A stretch of DNA of 64,000 bases from Diphasiastrum complanatum (taxonomy: Eukaryota > Streptophyta > Lycopodiopsida > Lycopodiales > Lycopodiaceae): assembly GCA_029204225.1 (NCBI GenBank), contig CM055099.1:54883373-54947372 (forward strand), read 5' to 3'. Made by a program: the position numbers and the translations under genes. Under the pieces are notes generated by a model, which saw only the letters and a program-made list of their open reading frames with translations, did no database searches and was not told the origin of the DNA. The first letter of the stretch is position 1. Every line of letters starts with the position of its first letter. This document shows, piece after piece, positions 56,811 to 64,000 of the stretch.

Positions 56811-59800
56811 TCACTCGATAAAGCGCTCGTAGAACCGGCTGTCAGAGGTGCGGCAAGTTGGGCTTTGGCCAAACATTGTATAGCGATTGTTGGCAACATT
56901 ATCATAAACGATGTCTCTAAAAAATCTGGAGTGAAGCAAAAGCATAGATCGGCCATATTAGTTCCCTTAGTAGAGAATAAAGAATGAGTACAAAAAAGAG
57001 TTTAAAGATTCCTTGAGCAATCATTTGAAGAACAGAGGCAGATGATAATGCCATTTGTTGTTATCAATTACAATCTCTTTTTCTTGATTGACATTTTCCT
57101 CTGCATGCAATGCAGCTTGCCAGAAAGAGTTTTTGGTATGAAGAACCAGCAATCACTTACAAAGGAGCAAGCAATGCGAGGCTGGCTAGTGATGGATATG
57201 GTGACTGCAAGCATTGAGCTGTTCGCAAAACTGCCTCTGATTTTGTATAAGCCCTGCAAGCACCAAAGAACTAAAACTGAAGGATAGTATTTCGCGAATG
57301 ACACAAGTGCTAAAGTGATGATTTCTTGGATGCTGCCTTGTCGACATACAGAATGAAAGAAGCTCATCAAGATTTCCTTTAACAGCCCAATAGTACACAC
57401 TATTGGCAAGTAGTTGATTCTGAAGCATACCCATCTCTGTCAACAAAGACCACACTTGAAATGTCATCGATTGCTCGGCCAGATCTTTTTAACAATGCCT
57501 TCCCAGCATCACTTTGCAACGCTGCAAATCTTAATCTCCTGCTAAGGCAAAATGAATTTTTGTCAAAAAGCATCACAAAATTACTGGTCTAAAACAGGGC
57601 AATAACTTCTTTGTGAATCAAGTAATTAAACTGAAATATTGCTGAGTATTTGCTGCTGATGTATTCAGCCTGGTTCATAGCTTGTTTTGGGCTTAAACAA
57701 GCTGCATACAGTTTACTTTCCCATGGCAATTTGCTGGTTTTTTGCTGCCAAAGAAAAAAGAAAGCCAAAAAAGAATGGCAGGGAAACCAAAAATCAAACT
57801 TCAAAGTGCAGCCTGTTATATCTATGTTTGCTGCTCTTGGACTGTATCACGGCTGGTTGATTATTTGGACATTGTTATACTTCTACATCTATATATAGGA
57901 GACAGACATATACTGTTGAGACAGTCAAGAGACAAGCTTCTACAGTTGAAGGTCCTACACAATCTGTTGAAAGTCAGACCTTCAAAGACTAGATTTGATC
58001 AGATTTTGGCTAGCATACAGCAACTTGCATTTGTACTGTCAGCATCATCATCATTACGAGAGTCCAGTTTGAGTCCTCATCAGATTATGTTTGTATTGTC
58101 AGGCATGATCTTCATCTATTCATGTTCCTCCATTCTCTGAGTAGACATTGTCTCATACATTTGGCTGCCATCTCATATGTCAGTTCCATCATATACATGT
58201 CCCGTGCATTCTATGTATTGTACAAGTAAAATAAGATCTGTGTCAGTCAGGATGGCCAAGATTTCAGAGGAAATTCATAGTCCATGCAGGACACCAAGGA
58301 GTTTCAGCCACTTTTGATTCAGCAGATACGTTTTCCTTTCAACCTAGTATGAAAAAGGATGTATAAGAATATGTAGCATCTTGAATTTTCCATCAGAAGG
58401 TAAAATATGGCAGAGATAAAACATTCGGTTTGCTACAATCAGTTCCACCCTGGCAGCACACAGACTGGATTTCATCGTAGCCATGAAACAAATGATATAA
58501 GGACATGACATAATTTAAATTTTGGACGCTAGTCAGTAATCAGGCTCACTATATTCCTTCAATCAAGAGCTTAAAGGCCATCAAAGTAGAGCATCTCTTC
58601 TAGAAGTAGACCATCACAGGATAACAAAGTCTATTGTATCAGATAGGTTCCTAAGTTAATGAGCCGCTTCAGTGATGTTTGCTTCAAATATTAGGGGACA
58701 AATACTCTTTTTCCATCCCTCTTATCATCCCTTAACTAATGGTCAGAGTGCAGTAACAAATGGCATGCAGGTGGATCTCGAATCTCAGGTATTTGGATCT
58801 CGAATCTCAGGTATTTGCCTAGGGTTAAATTTGCTTACAGTGATAATGCTCACTCGACAATGGAATAGGCACTATTTGAGATCCTCTAAGCCTCTTTTGC
58901 ATTTGATTTTGCAAACTGAGGATGTTATTTGATGATCACCAATATCGATGATTACAAGACAGCATATGCTAAAATGAAGGCAGTCACTTTTAAGGCACAA
59001 GAATGACAAAAGAAGGTTTTGAGGAGGTAAGTTTCAACGAAACATATTGCATTGTTACAAAAGAAGGTTAAGAAAAGGGCAAGACAAATCTCCACCTCAA
59101 CGAATAAAGGGTGCAGGGCCTTGAGCAGAGTCTTCTGCACCAAGAATAAAAAGACAAGCAAAGAAGCATTCAAGAAAAGTATTTCTTCAATTCTAACACC
59201 TAACCACCCACTTATGCTAAATGGATTTAAGAAAGTTATTTAAAGGACTACATATCCTGTATCAAGAAGCAATTCAATTAAGTACAGCTCTTTCTGTTCC
59301 AGGGGATGTCACGGCTTAAAGGAGGAAAACTCTTGAAGTTGGCATAAGCACTCTTTGAAAAGTAAAGACTTATGTAAGACCTTGTCCTGTCAAGACACTT
59401 TAAAAATAATACGTGTAACTTATCATAAGGCCTTGTCCTACCAAAAAATTATGAAGTTGATATTGCCTTGAGCTAGGCTTATGTTGCCTTATGAGTGGCA
59501 CTATGAAAGTTTAAGCTCGCGATTTCTAAGGATCTTTGTCAAGTAGTTGTCATTGGAGCAGACAGCTATCTAGAAACTATGAAAGATTAAAAAAGGTCCC
59601 CGGTGGACAGGTTGACACCTTAGAAAGGTCCCGCAATAGAAGAAAGAAAAAGTCCCTGAACTGACAGAAGAAAGGTTCTTTATGAACATATGTTAGAACC
59701 CTCAGGAAAAAGGCAGGTGCTCTGAAGCTCAGCTATACTTGTCCCTTTTATGAGGCCTAAAAGTTGCATAATTCCATACCTTCTTGATTGCCTAAATACA

Positions 59801-61013
59801 TCATTATCCTGGTTCTTTCAATGATCAACAAGTCTTCAAGAGTTTGCACAAATAAAAAACTCGAATATCCAAGCAATCAACTACCAAAGTGCGATGAGCA
59901 CTAACTAGATGCCATAGGGTTAGCACATGAGTTCTCTATAATAGGATGCGCAAGTCTGGTGGCCATAAAACCATTAATTTCAGGGTCTGAAAGTTGTGAA
60001 GGCCCCCAACATATTAGAATAGCAATAGATGCCCTCATTATTAATTTATAAGTCAAGTCAAATTCATGGTACTTTGCAAATAGAAAATGTCCAATGGTCA
60101 AAATCACATAATGCAAGTACAAGGGCTATTTGCTTCAGGAGATGTTAAAAATATCACAGGCAGAAGGCCAGGTGAAATATAGAAAATTTCTAAATGACTC
60201 AAAAGCCACACCACAAATATGGAAATAAAATATAGATCTCTCATACCCCACATCAATGTTTTAACCATTTGTCTACAGCTTGCTCTCATCCAATCCAAAC
60301 GGCAGAGTAACATCAAAGATCATTGCTCGGAATTCAACAACATACAATCAAAGCTTTTATTTGTTCACAATCTACGAAGGGAAAATTACCCCTCAGGATC
60401 GTTTTCGAGGACAAAATTGACGCCCGCATTGCAGAAGTTACAGATACCTGCTTCATGTTGTGATTATGGAGAATCATTAGTAGGGTAATCACTCATCTGA
60501 ATAAAATATTTAGCCATTTTAAAGTTTAAGATACCTGATAGATTATAGGGTTAAGGATAATTGCTCAACATAATTTCTGAATTGAATTAAAAAGCTAAAC
60601 TGATTGATCATTATTCATAATTACAAAGGTTTCACCCTAATATCTAAGCTAATTCAACTCCAGTTTGAGTAAGTTGTCAATTAATAAACTGGGTAGTAAA
60701 TTAAAAACAAGAATTACTCATGCAGCTTACCATCAAAGAGGAGAATGGGCCGAGAGTCGGTTTGAAACAAAGACCTCGCTTTCTCTCGCCATGCTTCGGA
60801 CTTAAGCACCAGGCTCTGCCCATCAGCAGCAACGCTTGATGAAATTATTGTTGTTCTTCTTGAAGGGCTGTGGTTAGCGCAGCCAGACCTCAGGGTTGTG
60901 GAGCTCAGGGGAGGGAGGAGTGCAAGAAAAGAAGAAGAGAAAGAAGAAGAAGAAGAAGAAGAAAGAGAGGAAGATAGCAGAGAAAGAGCAACAGAAGACC
61001 CAATTGAATTCAT
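56811..61013 (-). CDS. DCC-family thiol-disulfide oxidoreductase-like protein (DUF393; five exons, 218 aa)
   Basis: Exons in transcript order: 61013-60731, 60447-60390, 57538-57431, 57253-57161 and 56925-56811. All junctions are GT-AG with agreeing phases, total 218 aa, similar to plant DCC proteins. Residues 1 to about 60 are rich in Ser and start MNSIGSSVALSLLSSS, a likely plastid or mitochondrial targeting peptide. RPILLFDG leads into ICNFCNAGVNFVL, the D-G-x-C-x-x-C redox motif that names the family. RLRFAALQSDAGKALL, AYTKSEAVLRTAQCL and IVYDNVANNRYTMFG are further family blocks. The probable role is disulfide exchange in an organelle; the substrate is unknown. No single exon is long, so open-frame searches miss the gene. 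Intron 2 (2.85 kb) contains a gypsy integrase relic. I judge it intact. Confidence 0.9.
58640..58800 (+). pseudogene. Gypsy integrase scrap in DCC-gene intron 2
   Basis: The plus strand reads ILFFHPSYHPLTNGQSAVTN near 58692-58760, close to the F-S-x-x-Y-H-P-Q-T-D-G-Q-x-E-V-x-N block of gypsy integrases. Stops lie on both sides. Only this motif is clear. A 22-bp tandem repeat (ggatctcgaatctcaggtattt) follows at about 58773. Confidence 0.5.
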
Positions 61014-61106
61014 TTCTGCTGGTTGGGCTGCTCTCCTTTGACCTCCTATTTCTTTAGTGATTGTTGCTTTTTCCAGCAGCTGGAGGGGGAGAGGGTATTT
61101 TGTGCT

Positions 61107-61114
61107 CTTTATAG
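61107..61114 (-). promoter_or_regulatory. Candidate TATA box of the DCC-family gene
   Basis: ACTATAAAGAGC on the minus strand lies about 95 bp before the start codon, a normal spacing for a short leader. Confidence 0.6.
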
Positions 61115-61399
61115 TGTAATAGGTAACTTCATGTTTTTATTGATTTTTATAAATAAAAGATGAAAAAACGCATCGGAGTACAAAGGAATGCATGTAGAAA
61201 GTGAAAGGCCATAAGGAGAATTGAGATATTGTACAACTATAACAAAGCAACAATCTCACACAATATCTACATAAAGCCCCAATCTCAAGAGCTTCGTTCG
61301 ATTTGCTCTTGCTTTTAGCAGCTGATCCGTGAAAAAATGAACAGAAAAGGGGACGACAGAGTTATTATAAGATAATTGGCAGCAAGAGGTAAGTCGCTA

Positions 61400-62028
61400 G
61401 TTAAGACAGTTGGAAGTTTAGGTAGTGCAGGAAGCTGTGAAGCAGCCGTTCCTGCAACTACGGCACGTCGAAGTATTGCAAGTGCCTGAGTGCATTGTAA
61501 AGTCATAGAAACTCATTGACAATAATAAGCCGCAATGATAGATAAAGGAGAGGCACCACGTCCTTGGAGCTTCGCTGCAAAACCTGCACAAGATGATAGA
61601 AAATCATCGAATTTCTTATGCAGGCACCCATATGTTTCCAAGGCAAAAGGAATAAAGTCTTCTCCAAGAGTGCGATGTGAATAATCTCGCTCTTTATCTT
61701 GAGCTGCATAAGAAACAGCGGCACCTTGAGTAGTTGAAGCACGTCGAAGGAGGTCTGACCGCGAAGGATCAACAACAACAACATCCCCAAGTGTGCGAAT
61801 CCCCTCGCGCGAAAGAACGAGATCAACTTGATGCCGAGGCGACTGTGAATCAGACACGGGCAAGATGTGGGTCTGCTCCCGGACAACATGAAAGCCGCAC
61901 TCATGTGCAATAGATGCCAATACATCACGAATGGAATAATGAGTCGCGGTGCGCTCTTCGCCAGAAGGGCAACGCATGATATGAGTGCCAAAAGAATCAA
62001 CAAGGTGACCACATGAACATTTAGTCAA
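61400..62028 (-). pseudogene. C-terminal domain of a reverse-transcriptase-type mobile element
   Basis: A 171-codon frame (62028-61513) begins with a C-x-C-x-H...H-x-x-x-C metal-binding pattern (CSCGHLVDSFGTHIMRC). It continues through RDVLASIAHECGFHVVREQT, a possible nuclease-like acidic block (HQVDLVL...GDVVVVDPS) and ETYGCLHKKFDDFL. A TGA follows, but the same frame continues as VSMTLQCTQALAILRRAV to about 61400; the stop could come from CGA. From memory, similar sequences occur as C-terminal parts of reverse-transcriptase-like open frames in land plants; I cannot name the element. No RT domain is present upstream. Confidence 0.55.
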
Positions 62029-62491
62029 ACCTGCGATTATTGAATTGCCTGTTCTGATACCATCATTAGGGGAAATATGGGCTCAAAATGGGCCCTTTAA
62101 AAAATTTCACTTTAGAGAAAGGTTACGTAGAGAGAGAATACGAACCGGTAAATTTTGGTCGCCATTTTTTGAGTTTTCGGCCTTGCTCGACATTTAACTG
62201 GTATGGTTAACTTCAGACATTAGTTAGTTAAGCATGAGATGTAATAACTTCTCTGCATGCTCGTTTCAAAATTTGGAACTAGAGCTTTTAGACTGTAAAT
62301 CTTGGTGTGCTCACTGCAAAAACTGAAGCGAGAGTGCAATGAGCACTTTTGAAATATCTGTATGCTTATAGTGACATATGAGGCGGGATGATTTTTCAGC
62401 GCGACATAGACATTACAAAAGTAAGGTATGCTAGATCTATTCAGTTTGATATATTGTAATTTGAAGCATTTACGGATTGTAGCTTTCAACA

Positions 62492-64000
62492 ATGGCAATG
62501 TTCCATTTGCATGTTGCACTTCCTATGGAATGCATTCCAATTATTAAGAAAAATTCGAAAGTTGTAGAGAATGTTGCTGCAATAGTTAGAGAATTGAGAA
62601 TGAATAATCATAAGAATATAGATTTGTGGGTGGATGGATCAATTTATCCTAATGATCCAGCTACCAAGTTGTGTCCAAATTTTAAGTCCGTAACTCATCT
62701 TCTCAAATTTGTATGTGAAGAAAATAACGGATTACTTGGATATTGTCAAAGGTTGCGTGATATTGGAATGCATAGCATATCTTGTCTTAATTAGCAATTA
62801 TAATTTGCTAATCAACATTTGCAACGTGCAAATCAACAATTGCTTCATTATGTGCAATACACTAGTGCAGAAAACAATGCACTCAGGCATGCTATATCAG
62901 AGTTAAATGCTATAGTCACTACTCTTCAAGGATCAAACCAAGAAATGTTAGAATCCATGGACAAGTTGCGATCCGACAGTTTAAAATCTGTTGTTGATAT
63001 AAAAGTTATAAAAAAGACAATGATGAAAAGGAAAAAAAAAAAAAAAAGAGTACCGATGAAGAATATTGATGACTTATCTAAACATAGCGGCGTATGTTTT
63101 CTTATAAACAATTTATTTGATTTGTATTGGTCATACAAGTTTCATTTGCATTTGATAATATGCATTATCAATTTATTAAACATGATTTGAGTTTTATATG
63201 TATGTTGCAGATCATGTTTGGTGGCAAAAAAATATTTAACAGATCGTTCATGCATCGGATCTTCTTTAAGTCATGTTTTACCAAGAAAGTCAGCAAAGGC
63301 ATTGATGAAAAATGCTCAGTTTGAAAAAATGAAAAATGAAATTGCAGAGACTGTTTTTAATAAGGTTCAAACTTACTTGGATGCAAATGTGATACTAGGT
63401 GCATGTGATGTTTCTGAAATTAGCAGAAATGCTTATTCTACTTTTTTTTTATTACTTAAAGAAGCCTTTTCTCAAGTGATGGTGAAGAAAACATATATGC
63501 CTCGTCCATATCGGGTAAGATTAGCAAGAAATTATTATAATGACGAAATGTTCTAAGTAGTTTCCCAACCACTTCATAACTGAATCATACAAATCAGAAT
63601 ATGGTGAGTGCAATTACAACGATTGCAATCATATTTTTCTTGATATTGAAAATGTTCTAAAATACATTATTTAATTCTAGTTCCACATTTGTAAAATCTG
63701 TACGAGATTGTTGGGGAAAAGATCACATTACACATTACATGGTACTGATTTATTTCACTATTTGGTACTTATCTCATTCATGATTATATTTGTTTCTACT
63801 TATGTAACCTATTTCAACTCTTGTTTGTAGCACATCTTTCTTCATCATGCAAATTATTTTGCAAAGGAATATGGGAGCTTAAGTATTTGGTCATCACAAG
63901 GCATGGAAAAATCACATTGGCAAGCAAGAGGAACATTTCATAGAGCTACAAATCATGGAGAACACAATTCAAAAAATAAATATTTAGTTCAACTTTTTCA
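62492..64000 (+). pseudogene. Unrecognised protein-coding region, broken, runs off the edge
   Basis: Several blocks on the plus strand look coding. The first is 62492-62794 (a hydrophilic region with NNHKNIDLWVDGSIYP). The second is 62819-63090 in the same frame after two stops: a coiled-coil-like QQLLHYVQYTSAENNALRHAI segment, then a lysine run over A16. The third is 63212-63556 (NEIAETVFNKVQTYLDAN, CDVSEISRNAYSTFFLLL). The fourth is 63560-63670 in another frame (NHIFLDIENVLKYII). The last are 63681-63741 and 63831-64000 (HIFLHHANYFAKEYGSLSIW, QGMEKSHWQARGTFHRATNH). The breaks could be introns (possible GT-AG pairs at 63091/63210 and 63742/63830) or frameshifts. I do not recognise the family; the style resembles proteins of repetitive elements. 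Confidence 0.5.

Noticed and set aside
57068-57467. Two overlapping minus-strand open frames (113 and 93 aa)
   Set aside because: They read through introns and in wrong frames around exons 3 and 4 of the DCC-family gene; the spliced frame explains the conservation better.
62047-62062. TGGTATCAGAAC-like primer site on the minus strand
   Set aside because: No LTR end or polypurine partner is visible and the following frame is not gag, so a chance match is likely.
1-64000. CRISPR arrays, rRNA and tRNA genes, bacterial operons
   Set aside because: No regularly spaced repeat-spacer arrays or conserved RNA gene sequences were seen; the genes present are spliced plant genes.

Overview
This window looks like nuclear DNA of a seed plant with a large, retrotransposon-rich genome, possibly a gymnosperm; that lineage guess rests only on the very long repeat-filled introns. 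The evidence for a plant is a plastid-division FtsZ1 gene with a transit-like leader, a HAK/KUP/KT potassium transporter with plant-type exon structure, a DCC-family (DUF393) gene with a serine-rich organellar leader, and Ty1/copia and Ty3/gypsy elements primed by initiator tRNA-Met sites. I see no bacterial-style operons, CRISPR arrays, rRNA or tRNA genes.

Layout. 1-2.9 kb: a gypsy reverse transcriptase fragment, unassigned DNA, a duplicated hairpin and a compound microsatellite. 3.08-26.05 kb: FtsZ1 on the plus strand in six exons (453 aa). Intron 1 (8.9 kb) holds a hAT transposase relic, a small LTR element without coding capacity and a decayed gypsy copy. Intron 2 (11.8 kb) holds a copia element split by a young gypsy chromovirus with a 5-bp target duplication. 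26-32.6 kb: intergenic DNA with tandem duplications, a GC-rich island with a G18 tract and a copia relic ending in LTR plus primer-binding site. 32.67-38.08 kb: the potassium transporter on the minus strand in nine exons (780 aa), with one GC-AG intron and several intronic repeat arrays. 38-53.5 kb: a repeat desert, a minus-strand copia relic, then two plus-strand copia-like elements sharing an LTR, the first carrying an inverted integrase block. 56.81-61.01 kb: a five-exon DCC-family gene on the minus strand (218 aa). 61.4-62.03 kb: a relic of a reverse-transcriptase-type C-terminal domain. 62.4-64 kb: a broken, unrecognised protein-coding region running off the window.

The three host genes are independent single genes: plastid division, potassium transport and an organellar thiol-redox protein. 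Their exons join in frame with conserved family motifs, so I judge them potentially functional. Almost everything else is transposon-derived. The most unusual signals are small inversions and fold-backs inside retroelement coding regions (about 10.1, 16.7 and 49.8-50.2 kb) and the unrecognised right-edge sequence.
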